Assembly (NCBI GenBank): GCA_013824055.1
Contig: PNNE01000294.1
Span: 1-5,286 of the forward strand
Length of the DNA stretch: 5,286 nt
Origin: Rhodobacter sp.
GTDB lineage: Bacteria; Pseudomonadota; Alphaproteobacteria; Rhodobacterales; Rhodobacteraceae
Reading direction: 5' to 3'
The notes below the pieces were generated by a model. It saw only the letters and a program-made list of their open reading frames with translations. It was not told the DNA's origin and did not search any database. Positions 1 to 5,286 of this stretch are shown here, in pieces. Made by a program: the position numbers and the translations under genes. The stretch's first letter is position 1, and every line of letters begins with the position of its first letter.

Positions 1-945
1 CTGGGGGTTGCCGCCCCGGAGCCTGCGCCAAGCCGGGCGCGGGGGGCAGAGGTCTGGCCTGCGTCCGAGCGGCTGGAGGATTGGCGTCTGGGGGCGGCGA
101 TGAACCGGGGGGCGGAGGTCGTCGCGCGCCATCAGGCGGTGGGCGAAGCGGCGGCGCGGGCGAAGCTGGGCGCTTTCCTGGCCGGTCCGGTCGCGCGCTA
201 TGCCCAGATGCGGGATCATCCTGGGGTCGCGGGAACCTCGCGGCTGTCCGAGAACCTCACCTATGGCGAGATCGGCATCCGCGAGGTCTGGCATGCCGGC
301 CTGCGGGCGCGGGACGAGGGCCACGCGGGCGCGGAAAGCTTCCTGCGCGAGCTGGCCTGGCGAGAGTTCAGCTATCACCTGATGCACCACACTCCGCAGA
401 TCGCCAGCGGGAACTGGAAGCCGGAATGGGACAGGTTCCCCTGGCGCGGCGACAGTCCCGAGGCCGAGCGCTGGCGGCGCGGCATGACGGGCGAGCCCTT
501 CGTCGATGCCGCGATGCGCGAGATGTATGTGACGGGGACGATGCACAACCGGGCGCGGATGATCGCGGGAAGCTATCTGACCAAGCACCTTCTGACGCAT
601 TGGAAGCTGGGGCTGGACTGGTTTGCCGACTGCCTGACCGACTGGGACCCGGCGGCGAATGCGATGGGCTGGCAATGGGTGGCGGGGTCAGGCCCGGACG
701 CGGCGCCCTATTTCCGCATCTTCAATCCGGCAGGCCAGGCCGAGAAGTTCGACGTCGACGCGCGCTATCGTCGGCGCTTTGTTGCAGAGCTGTCCGGGCA
801 GCCGGGGCATGAGGCGCTGGCCTTCTTCGCTGCGGTGCCACGGTCCTGGGGTCTGAGCGCGGACCAGGCCTATCCGCGGCCGGTGGTCGATCTGGCCGCC
901 GGTCGCGCCGCGGCCCTTGCGGCATATGGGGCACGAAATGCTTGA
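1..945 (+). CDS. phr: Deoxyribodipyrimidine photolyase (class I DNA photolyase), 5'-truncated by the window
   Basis: Repairs UV-induced cyclobutane pyrimidine dimers in DNA using blue light and reduced FAD. The frame is open from base 1, so the N-terminal antenna (Rossmann-like) domain lies outside the window; the 314 residues visible are the helical FAD-binding domain. The ATG at 100 is internal, because homology runs through it (WPASERLEDW just before). Compared from memory with E. coli PhrB, numbering from the window start: TSRLSENLTYGE (79-90) matches the FAD-phosphate loop, W120 in ELAWREF the lesion-binding W277, N220 the flavin-N5 residue N378, and W148, W201 and W224 the electron-transfer triad W306/W359/W382 with identical spacing. 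APYFRIFNP (235-243) is the family signature. All key residues are present, so a working enzyme is expected. It is followed after 55 nt by the CFA synthase gene, as in the phrA-cfaA pair of Rhodobacter sphaeroides. A photoreceptor cryptochrome is less likely given N220 and the intact repair residues. Confidence 0.96.
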   Translation: MGVAAPEPAPSRARGAEVWPASERLEDWRLGAAMNRGAEVVARHQAVGEAAARAKLGAFLAGPVARYAQMRDHPGVAGTSRLSENLTYGEIGIREVWHAGLRARDEGHAGAESFLRELAWREFSYHLMHHTPQIASGNWKPEWDRFPWRGDSPEAERWRRGMTGEPFVDAAMREMYVTGTMHNRARMIAGSYLTKHLLTHWKLGLDWFADCLTDWDPAANAMGWQWVAGSGPDAAPYFRIFNPAGQAEKFDVDARYRRRFVAELSGQPGHEALAFFAAVPRSWGLSADQAYPRPVVDLAAGRAAALAAYGARNA

Positions 946-988
946 GCAACGCATCGCCTTTTGTGAAACTGTTGCCGACAAAGACCCT

Positions 989-997
989 GGGGGTGGG
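989..997 (+). promoter_or_regulatory. G-rich ribosome binding site supporting the ATG at 1001
   Basis: GGGGGTGGG ends three bases before the ATG at 1001, and its G5 core leaves a 7-nt spacer. It is an imperfect Shine-Dalgarno match, but no better one precedes the alternative in-frame starts (TTG 917, ATG 926, ATG 938), which all lie inside the photolyase gene. I see nothing else in the 946-1000 gap: no convincing promoter or hairpin. Confidence 0.5.
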
Positions 998-1000
998 CCG

Positions 1001-2215
1001 ATGGACGTGTTGACGACGGTGAAGGGGCAGGCAGGCTTGCCGCGCTACTTCGCCACCGCTTTCGAGACGGCCTGTCGGCTGGGCGAGGGCAGGCTGGACT
1101 TTGTCCTGCCAGACGGGCGGCGGTTCCGGATCGAGGGCAAGGCCCCCGGTCTTGCGGCGGAAGTGCGGGTGGTCAATCCGGATCTCTTTGCGCGTCTGGT
1201 GCGCGAGGGCGACCTGGGCTTTTGCGATGCCTATCTGGACGGCTGGTGGACGACGCCGGACCTGCAGGTCTTTCTGGATCTGATCCAGCGCCCGGCGAAC
1301 AACGTGGTCGGCGACAGCTACCCCGGCCTCAGCCTCTTGCGCGCCTACGAGCGGATGCGCTTCTGGCTGCAGTCGAACTCGAAGCGACAGGCCAGGAAGA
1401 ACATCAGCTTCCACTACGACCTGGGGAACGACTTCTACCGGCTGTGGCTGGACGAGACGATGACCTATTCCTCGGCGCTGTTCGACAACCCGCAGGAAAG
1501 CCTGGAGACGGCGCAGCGCCGCAAATACGCCAGCATGGTCGACCAGATGGGTGCCGCGCCCGGCGAACATGTGCTGGAGATCGGCTGCGGCTGGGGCGGG
1601 TTCGCGGAATATGCCGCGAAAGAGCGCGGCCTGCGTGTCACCGGCCTGACGATCAGCCAGGCGCAGCACGATTATGCGGTGGCGCGGATCGCGAAGGCGG
1701 GGCTGTCGGACCGGGTGGAGATCAAGCTGCAGGACTACCGCGACGAACGCGGGACCTACGACGGCATCGCCAGCATCGAGATGTTCGAGGCGGTCGGCGA
1801 GCGCTACTGGCCGGTCTATTTCGGCGCCCTGCGCGACCGGCTGAAGCCGGGGCGGCATGCGACCTTGCAGATCATCACCGTGGCCGATGCGCGGTGGGAG
1901 CTGTACCGCAAGGGTGTCGACTTCATCCAGAAGTACATCTTCCCCGGCGGCATGCTGCCCGCACCGGCAGTCCTGCGGGCCGAGGTCGAGAAGGCGGGGC
2001 TGCGGGTCAAGGCCTCGATCGAATTCGGCGAGAGCTACAGCCTGACCCTGCGGCGCTGGCACGAAACCTTCAACGACCGCTGGGGAGACGTGCGGCAGCT
2101 GGGGTTCGACGACCGCTTCAAGCGGATGTGGGACTTCTACCTCGCCTCTTGCGCGGGGGCGTTTCAGGGTGGAAACTGCGACGTGACGCAGATCACGGTG
2201 ACGCGTCCCAGCTGA
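1001..2215 (+). CDS. cfaA: Cyclopropane-fatty-acyl-phospholipid synthase family SAM methyltransferase (CfaA type)
   Basis: Family members transfer a methylene or methyl group from S-adenosylmethionine to the cis double bond of membrane phospholipid acyl chains, acting at the inner face of the cytoplasmic membrane. The 404 residues match the usual length (E. coli Cfa 382). The N-terminal lipid-binding domain holds LVREGDLGF (66-74) and the YLDGWW motif (78-83). HYDLGNDFY (138-146) begins the catalytic domain. VLEIGCGWGG (191-200) is the SAM-binding loop, followed by LQDYRD (243-248), MFEAVG (261-266, E263 equals E. coli E239), KYIFPGG (311-317) and Y346 (E. coli Y317). Two bicarbonate ligands of E. 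coli Cfa differ: C139 is S158 and H266 is Q290. The product may therefore be a cyclopropane or another methyl/methylene-modified lipid. I chose the ATG at 1001 because MDVLTTVKGQAG is how I recall close relatives starting; longer in-frame starts overlap the photolyase gene. It lies between photolyase and trgA in a probable operon. R. sphaeroides CfaA belongs to the singlet-oxygen regulon. Confidence 0.93.
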   Translation: MDVLTTVKGQAGLPRYFATAFETACRLGEGRLDFVLPDGRRFRIEGKAPGLAAEVRVVNPDLFARLVREGDLGFCDAYLDGWWTTPDLQVFLDLIQRPANNVVGDSYPGLSLLRAYERMRFWLQSNSKRQARKNISFHYDLGNDFYRLWLDETMTYSSALFDNPQESLETAQRRKYASMVDQMGAAPGEHVLEIGCGWGGFAEYAAKERGLRVTGLTISQAQHDYAVARIAKAGLSDRVEIKLQDYRDERGTYDGIASIEMFEAVGERYWPVYFGALRDRLKPGRHATLQIITVADARWELYRKGVDFIQKYIFPGGMLPAPAVLRAEVEKAGLRVKASIEFGESYSLTLRRWHETFNDRWGDVRQLGFDDRFKRMWDFYLASCAGAFQGGNCDVTQITVTRPS

Positions 2216-2218
2216 GGG
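2214..2218 (+). promoter_or_regulatory. Ribosome binding site deciding the trgA start
   Basis: GAGGG overlaps the TGA stop of the preceding gene (2213-2215) and lies 9 nt before the ATG at 2228. The second in-frame ATG (2240) would be 21 nt away, so the upstream ATG is favoured, even though the family-like N-terminus (MPTAAKL) begins at 2240. Confidence 0.5.
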
Positions 2219-2227
2219 CTTTTCCGA

Positions 2228-2680
2228 ATGGCGCAACCGATGCCGACTGCAGCAAAGCTGATGGCCGCGATCTCGTTCGCGGTGGTTGGCTGGATTCTTG
2301 CGAACTACTACGCCTTGAACATGCCGGATGCCGCAGCGGCCGGACCGATCCGCGAGGGTGCGGCGTTGGTCGGAGTGATCATGGGCTGGACGGTGATGGG
2401 CAATGCGGTCGGCAGAGGCTATGTCGAAGCGGCGGGGTCGGGGATCAAGACGGCGGTGATCCTGGCCGTGGTGGCGCTGTTCCTGCTGGCGCTGAGCGAG
2501 ATGATCCAGAACTCGGTCAAGATGCGCTACGAAGACGCGCTGGAGGCGATCCTGGCGGTGGTCGACACGATGGCGAAGCGGTCGCATGCGCTGCTGTCGC
2601 TGGGGGTCTTCGGGACCATCCTGCTGGGCGGGATCGTCGGTGGCCTCTTGTCCGAGAACGTGGGTCGGCGCTGGAAGTGA
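2228..2680 (+). CDS. trgA: TrgA family integral membrane protein (tellurite-resistance-associated)
   Basis: A 150-residue inner-membrane protein with four predicted hydrophobic helices, at about 11-30, 45-61, 74-93 and 121-141, joined by short loops. I recognise it as TrgA-like from MPTAAKLMAA at the N-terminus, the GWTVMGNAVGRGY segment (53-65) in and after helix 2, the ALSEMI end of helix 3 with a following amphipathic stretch containing RYEDALEAI, and the basic end GRRWK. TrgA was named in Rhodobacter sphaeroides, where trgAB contributes to tellurite resistance; its biochemical activity is unknown. The gene begins 12 nt after the CFA synthase stop and its own stop overlaps the GTG of the next gene by 4 nt, so it is almost certainly co-transcribed and its translation is coupled to the Nudix gene. 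The start could be 2228 or 2240 (four residues shorter). The stress-gene context suggests a wider envelope or redox-stress role than tellurite alone; that is inference. Confidence 0.85.
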   Translation: MAQPMPTAAKLMAAISFAVVGWILANYYALNMPDAAAAGPIREGAALVGVIMGWTVMGNAVGRGYVEAAGSGIKTAVILAVVALFLLALSEMIQNSVKMRYEDALEAILAVVDTMAKRSHALLSLGVFGTILLGGIVGGLLSENVGRRWK

Positions 2681-3519
2681 CGGCGCTTTCCCGGTTGGAC
2701 TGGCCCCCCGCGCTGCGGGAGGCGGTGGCGGCGGGCGGCGCGGACTGCGCGCGCTTCCTGACCCAGGTGCTGGGCGGAGAGGCCGCGCCCGAGCTGGTCG
2801 CGGCGGCCCTGCGCTACTACGGGCATCTTCCGGCCGAAGCCGTCCGGCACCGCCTGCCCGCGCTGCGGGTCGAGGCGGCGAGCCGGATGCGCGCCGGTGC
2901 CGCGCCCGGGCGGGGCCTGCGGGCGGGATCGGGCGAGGTCGAGCAGGGGCCGGTCGCGCCTTCGCACGCGGGGTTCTTCGCGCTGGACCTCTGGCATCTG
3001 CGGCACCGCCGGTTCGACGGAGAGATGAGCCCCCGGCTGACCCGCGAGGTCTTTGTCGCCGGGGATGCGGTGACGGTGCTGCCCTACGATCCGGTGCGGG
3101 ACCGGGTCCTGCTGGTGGAACAGCTGCGGATGGGTCCCCTGGGGCGGGGCGATCCCTTGCCCTGGCAGCTGGAGGCGATTGCAGGCCGGATCGACCCTGG
3201 CGAGACCCCGGAAGACGCCGCCCGGCGCGAGGCGATCGAAGAGGCCGGGCTGGTGCTGGGGCGCCTGGAGAAGGTGGCCGAATATTATCCGACGCCAGGG
3301 GCGGTGACCGAGTATCTTTATTCCTATGTGGCGCCGTGCGACCTGCCCGACGGGGTCGCGGGGGTGTTCGGCGCGGCGGAGGAGGCGGAGGACATCAAGG
3401 GGCACCTCCTGGCGTTCGACCGGCTGGTCGAGGTCATGGCGGCGGGCGAGATCGGCAATGCGCCGCTGCTGCTGACAGTGCTGTGGCTTCAGCGGGAGCG
3501 CGACCGGTTGCGCGGGTAG
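2677..3519 (+). CDS. trgB: Nudix hydrolase, ADP-ribose pyrophosphatase/TrgB type
   Basis: Predicted cytosolic hydrolase of nucleoside diphosphates linked to another moiety, most likely ADP-ribose to AMP and ribose 5-phosphate. The 280 residues hold a perfect Nudix box at 170-192: G170, E176, then REAIEEAGL (184-192) with the Mg-binding glutamates. YYPTPGAVTEYLYSY (203-217) follows with a proline at the distance typical of ADP-ribose pyrophosphatases (NudF-like). VTVLPYDPVRDRVLLVEQLR (132-151) is the usual strand pair before the box. The end, NAPLLLTVLWLQRER (261-275), is also NudF-like. Residues 1-95 are a helical, Ala/Arg-rich region I do not recognise as a full domain. The GTG at 2677 is chosen because it overlaps the preceding stop (GTGA), implying translational coupling; no clear Shine-Dalgarno precedes it. 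The frame is open far upstream, but only as a shadow of cfaA and trgA. The pairing with a TrgA-like gene argues for TrgB; the exact substrate is not certain. Confidence 0.88.
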   Translation: MTALSRLDWPPALREAVAAGGADCARFLTQVLGGEAAPELVAAALRYYGHLPAEAVRHRLPALRVEAASRMRAGAAPGRGLRAGSGEVEQGPVAPSHAGFFALDLWHLRHRRFDGEMSPRLTREVFVAGDAVTVLPYDPVRDRVLLVEQLRMGPLGRGDPLPWQLEAIAGRIDPGETPEDAARREAIEEAGLVLGRLEKVAEYYPTPGAVTEYLYSYVAPCDLPDGVAGVFGAAEEAEDIKGHLLAFDRLVEVMAAGEIGNAPLLLTVLWLQRERDRLRG

Positions 3520-3523
3520 GGAA

Positions 3524-3580
3524 GGTGGGCGGATCGCCCACCCTACGCCTGCGCCTCGTAGGGTGGGCGATCCGCCCACC
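3524..3580. repeat. REP doublet (REPIN/BIME-like): perfect 24-bp inverted repeat with 9-nt loop
   Basis: Arms 3524-3547 and 3557-3580 are exact reverse complements over 24 bp, separated by CCTGCGCCT. Each arm has internal structure: a GTAG tetranucleotide (3558-3561 on +; its complement CTAC at 3543-3546) next to a small palindrome GGTGGGCG-ATC-CGCCCACC. GTAG plus an imperfect palindrome is the known layout of REP sequences mobilised by RAYT (REP-associated tyrosine) transposases, and two inverted copies make a REPIN. It nearly fills the 66-nt gap between convergent genes, the usual place for such elements. Identity as a repeat rests on structure only; copy number in the genome cannot be seen here. 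Confidence 0.8.
3524..3580. terminator. Possible bidirectional transcription barrier formed by the same hairpin
   Basis: The hairpin lies 4 nt after the stop of trgB and 5 nt from the stop of the convergent oxidoreductase gene, so transcripts from both sides would carry it at their 3' end. The stem is long and very GC-rich. Neither side has a real T-tract (CCCCTTA on the + side, TTCCCTA on the - side), so it is not a classical intrinsic terminator. It may instead protect mRNA 3' ends or assist termination. Confidence 0.4.
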
Positions 3581-3585
3581 GCCCC

Positions 3586-4758
3586 TTACAGGTTCAGGCT
3601 GACCCAGGCGCCGTTGCGGGCCGAGGACCGCACGCAGGCATCGACGAAGGCCACGCCTTCAAGCCCCTCCTTCAGGCCGGGGAAGGTGGTGCCTGCGGGG
3701 ATCGGCGTCCCGGCCTTTGCGGCGCGGATGGCGCGGGCGGCCTCGGTGTAGATGGTGGCGAAGCCTTCGAGGTAGCCCTCGGGGTGGCCGGGGGGGATGC
3801 GGCTGACGCGGGCGGCCTCGGGGCCGGCGCCGGCGCCACCGCGGGTGATCTTGCGCTTGGGCTGGCCAAAGGGAGTGAACCAGAGATAGTTCGGGTCCTC
3901 TTGCGCCCACTCAAGCCCGCCCCTGGTGCCGTAGATCCGCAGGCGCAACCCGTTCTCGTTGCCGGGGGCCACCTGGCTGCACCAGAGCATGCCCCGCGCG
4001 CCGCCCTGATAGCGCATCAGGACGTGACCGTTGTCATCGACGCGGCGGCCGGGGACGAAAGCGGCAAGGTCGGCGGCCAGCGTGTCCAGCGTCAGACCCG
4101 AGACGAAGTTCGCCAGGTTGAAGGCATGGGTGCCGATGTCTCCGGTCGAGCCGCCAGCACCAGAGCGGGCGGGATCGGTGCGCCAGTCGGCCTGCTTGTT
4201 CTCGACCGTCTCGGTCAGCCAGTCCTGCACGTATTCGACGTTCACCAGCCGCAGATCGCCCAACTCGCCATTGGCGATCATCGCCTTGGCCTGCCGGATC
4301 ATCGGGTAGCCGGTGTAGTTGTGCGTGAGCGCGAAGACGACGCCCGAGGCCTCGGCGGCGCGGGCCAGCTTCTTGGCCTCGGGCAGGGTCGCGGTCAGCG
4401 GCTTGTCGCAGATGACGTGGATGCCGCGTTTCAGGAACTGCATCGCCACGGGGGCGTGCATGTGGTTCGGGGTCACGATGGCGACAGCGTCGATCCCGTC
4501 CTTGCGGCGAGCCTCCTTCGAGGCCATCTCGGCAAAGCTGGTGTAGGCGCGCGGCACGCCAAGGTCCTGCGCCGAGGCCAGGGCTTTCTCGGGGTTGGAT
4601 GAGAAAGCGCCCGCAACCAGTTCATATTGATCATCAATCCGCGCGGCAATGCGGTGGACGGCGCCGATGAAGGCGTCGCGTCCGCCGCCGACCATGCCAA
4701 GGCGGAGGCGTTCGGGGCGGGCGGTGTGGGCGGCGGCGCCAGAGTCAATTGGGGGCAT
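3586..4758 (-). CDS. Gfo/Idh/MocA family NAD(P)-dependent oxidoreductase
   Basis: A 390-residue sugar/polyol dehydrogenase-like enzyme, expected to be cytosolic and to oxidise or reduce a hydroxyl/keto group of a sugar, inositol or derivative using NAD(P). Residues 1-140 form the Rossmann domain: RLGMVGGGRDAFIG (19-32) is the dinucleotide-binding glycine loop, IVTPNHMH (94-101) the mid-domain strand, and CDKPLT (117-122) carries the catalytic Lys119. The C-terminal alpha/beta domain holds THNYTGYPM (145-153) and GDIGTH (206-211), whose D207/H211 correspond to the Asp-x3-His catalytic pair of inositol dehydrogenase relatives. Length is typical. The start at 4758 follows a GGAG with a 7-nt spacer, and strong similarity begins soon after; the frame extends to a GTG/ATG-type start at 4812, but that overlaps the neighbouring gene. 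It is the second gene of a pair with the isomerase upstream (4-nt gap), so it is probably part of a sugar catabolic operon. The substrate is unknown. Confidence 0.93.
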   Translation of the reverse strand: MPPIDSGAAAHTARPERLRLGMVGGGRDAFIGAVHRIAARIDDQYELVAGAFSSNPEKALASAQDLGVPRAYTSFAEMASKEARRKDGIDAVAIVTPNHMHAPVAMQFLKRGIHVICDKPLTATLPEAKKLARAAEASGVVFALTHNYTGYPMIRQAKAMIANGELGDLRLVNVEYVQDWLTETVENKQADWRTDPARSGAGGSTGDIGTHAFNLANFVSGLTLDTLAADLAAFVPGRRVDDNGHVLMRYQGGARGMLWCSQVAPGNENGLRLRIYGTRGGLEWAQEDPNYLWFTPFGQPKRKITRGGAGAGPEAARVSRIPPGHPEGYLEGFATIYTEAARAIRAAKAGTPIPAGTTFPGLKEGLEGVAFVDACVRSSARNGAWVSLNL

Positions 4759-4762
4759 CGGG

Positions 4763-5286
4763 TTACTCCAGTCCAAGCATGCGGCGGTTGGCGGCGCGGT
4801 CGGTGCCTGCATCGGCGAAATCGTCGAAGGCCTTTTCTGTCACGCGGATGATGTGGGCGTCAACGAAGGCCGCGCCTTCGCGGGCACCATCCTCGGGGTG
4901 TTTCAGGCAGCATTCCCATTCGACCACGGCCCAGCCGTCGAAATCGTGCTGGGCAAGCTTCGAGAATATGCCGCCGAAATCGACCTGCCCGTCGCCGGGC
5001 GACCGGAAGCGGCCCGCGCGGTTCACCCAAGCCTGGAAGCCGCCGTAGACGCCCTGGCGGCCTGTCGGGTTCAGCTCGGCGTCCTTGACGTGGAACATCT
5101 TGATGCGGTCGTGGTAGATGTCGATATGCTCAAGGTAATCAAGGTGTTGCAAGACATAGTGCGAGGGGTCGTACAGCATGTTGGCCCGTTTGTGGCCCTT
5201 CACGCGGTCAAGGAACATCTCGAAGCTGATGCCGTCATGCAGGTCCTCGCCGGGGTGGATCTCGTAACAGACGTCCACTCCGCAAT
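4763..5286 (-). CDS. Sugar (phosphate) isomerase/epimerase, xylose-isomerase-like TIM barrel, 5'-truncated by the window
   Basis: The C-terminal 173 residues of a metal-dependent TIM-barrel enzyme of the xylose isomerase-like/AP-endonuclease-2 superfamily, which isomerises or epimerises sugars and keto-sugars or dehydrates inositol derivatives. The frame is open to the window edge, so the real start lies beyond 5286; the GTG at 5278 is internal (CGVDVCYEIHPGE reads through it). Probable metal ligands are the Glu of CYEIHPGE (codon 5261-5263), the Asp of YDPSH (5168-5170), the His of FHVKDAE (5090-5092) and a Glu of VEWECC (4913-4921). GVYGGFQAW and GDGQVDF are further motifs of this subgroup as I remember it, and the tail VTEKAFDDFADAGTD...RRMLGL is typical. 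It ends 4 nt before the Gfo/Idh/MocA gene, with which it very probably shares a transcript. This enzyme pair is common in inositol- and rare-sugar loci, often beside ABC sugar transporters. No specific substrate can be assigned. Confidence 0.92.
   Translation of the reverse strand, partial: CGVDVCYEIHPGEDLHDGISFEMFLDRVKGHKRANMLYDPSHYVLQHLDYLEHIDIYHDRIKMFHVKDAELNPTGRQGVYGGFQAWVNRAGRFRSPGDGQVDFGGIFSKLAQHDFDGWAVVEWECCLKHPEDGAREGAAFVDAHIIRVTEKAFDDFADAGTDRAANRRMLGLE
4766..4769 (-). promoter_or_regulatory. Ribosome binding site of the oxidoreductase gene
   Basis: GGAG on the - strand lies within the last codons of the isomerase gene, 7 nt before the ATG at 4758. It fixes the oxidoreductase start and makes the longer upstream start (4812) unlikely. 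Its placement suggests reinitiation by ribosomes finishing the isomerase. Confidence 0.65.

Noticed and set aside
888..928. CGATC (888-892) and CATATG (923-928) as a possible RpoE-like promoter for cfaA
   Set aside because: The spacing between the two (30 nt) is far too long for an ECF sigma promoter and the -35 match is incomplete.
943..1000. TTGAGC/TTGTGA hexamers after the photolyase stop as possible -35 boxes
   Set aside because: No partner -10 element at 16-19 nt; short GC-poor hexamers alone are not evidence.
722..2587. Long - strand open frame of 621 codons opposite phr, cfaA and trgA
   Set aside because: Its translation is rich in Arg, His, Pro and Gln with no recognisable motif, and it lies antisense to three well-supported genes. 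It is a codon-bias shadow.
1222..2676. Open reading frame continuous with the Nudix gene that would give a 765-residue protein
   Set aside because: Its first part lies in another frame of cfaA and trgA, whose products are clearly recognisable; the translation there is Arg/Ala/Gly-rich shadow sequence typical of GC-rich DNA. The Nudix protein starts at GTG 2677.
3516..3521. A further GTAGGG overlapping the trgB stop codon, as a possible third REP tag
   Set aside because: It is separated from the palindrome by extra bases and the TAG is the stop codon; without more copies it is best seen as chance.
2527..3579. - strand open frame of 350 codons beginning inside the inverted repeat
   Set aside because: Starts in the REP doublet, runs antisense to trgB, and has Arg/Pro-rich composition without motifs.
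3784..4602. + strand open frame of 272 codons opposite the oxidoreductase gene
   Set aside because: Low-complexity Gly/Ala/Val composition, no motifs, and fully antisense to a clear Gfo/Idh/MocA gene.

Overview
The window is a GC-rich, densely coded piece of an alphaproteobacterial chromosome. The best guess is the Rhodobacter/Cereibacter/Paracoccus group of the Rhodobacterales. Three things point there: strong G/C third-position bias, a TrgA-type membrane protein (a family I know essentially from Rhodobacterales), and the photolyase-CfaA gene order known from Rhodobacter sphaeroides. No tRNA, rRNA, CRISPR array, insertion sequence or phage gene is visible.

Left two thirds (1-3519, + strand): four genes in a tight row that look like one transcription unit. 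They are the C-terminal part of a class I DNA photolyase (5' end outside the window), a cyclopropane-fatty-acid synthase family methyltransferase (CfaA type), a small four-helix membrane protein of the TrgA family, and a Nudix hydrolase of the ADP-ribose pyrophosphatase/TrgB type. Gaps are 55 nt and 12 nt, then a 4-nt GTGA overlap. Together they read as a photo-oxidative/oxidative stress operon: light-driven repair of pyrimidine dimers, modification of unsaturated membrane lipids, a membrane protein, and clean-up of a toxic or signalling nucleotide. In R. sphaeroides the phrA and cfaA genes belong to the singlet-oxygen (RpoE-ChrR) response. The promoter expected for this unit would lie upstream of position 1 and cannot be seen.

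Boundary (3520-3585): a 66-nt convergent intergenic gap almost filled by a perfect 24-bp inverted repeat with a 9-nt loop. Each arm is itself a GTAG-tagged small palindrome. This is the architecture of a REP doublet (REPIN/BIME), which may also act as a two-way transcription barrier.

Right third (3586-5286, - strand): a two-gene unit read right to left. A xylose-isomerase-like TIM-barrel sugar (phosphate) isomerase/epimerase (5' end outside the window) is followed after 4 nt by a Gfo/Idh/MocA family NAD(P)-dependent oxidoreductase. The pair is typical of sugar or polyol (for example inositol-like) catabolic loci. The substrate cannot be told from this sequence.

There is no gene-free stretch longer than 66 nt. 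The most interesting points are the REP doublet, the replacement of two catalytic bicarbonate ligands in the CFA synthase homologue, and the linkage of trgAB-like genes to photolyase and cfaA.
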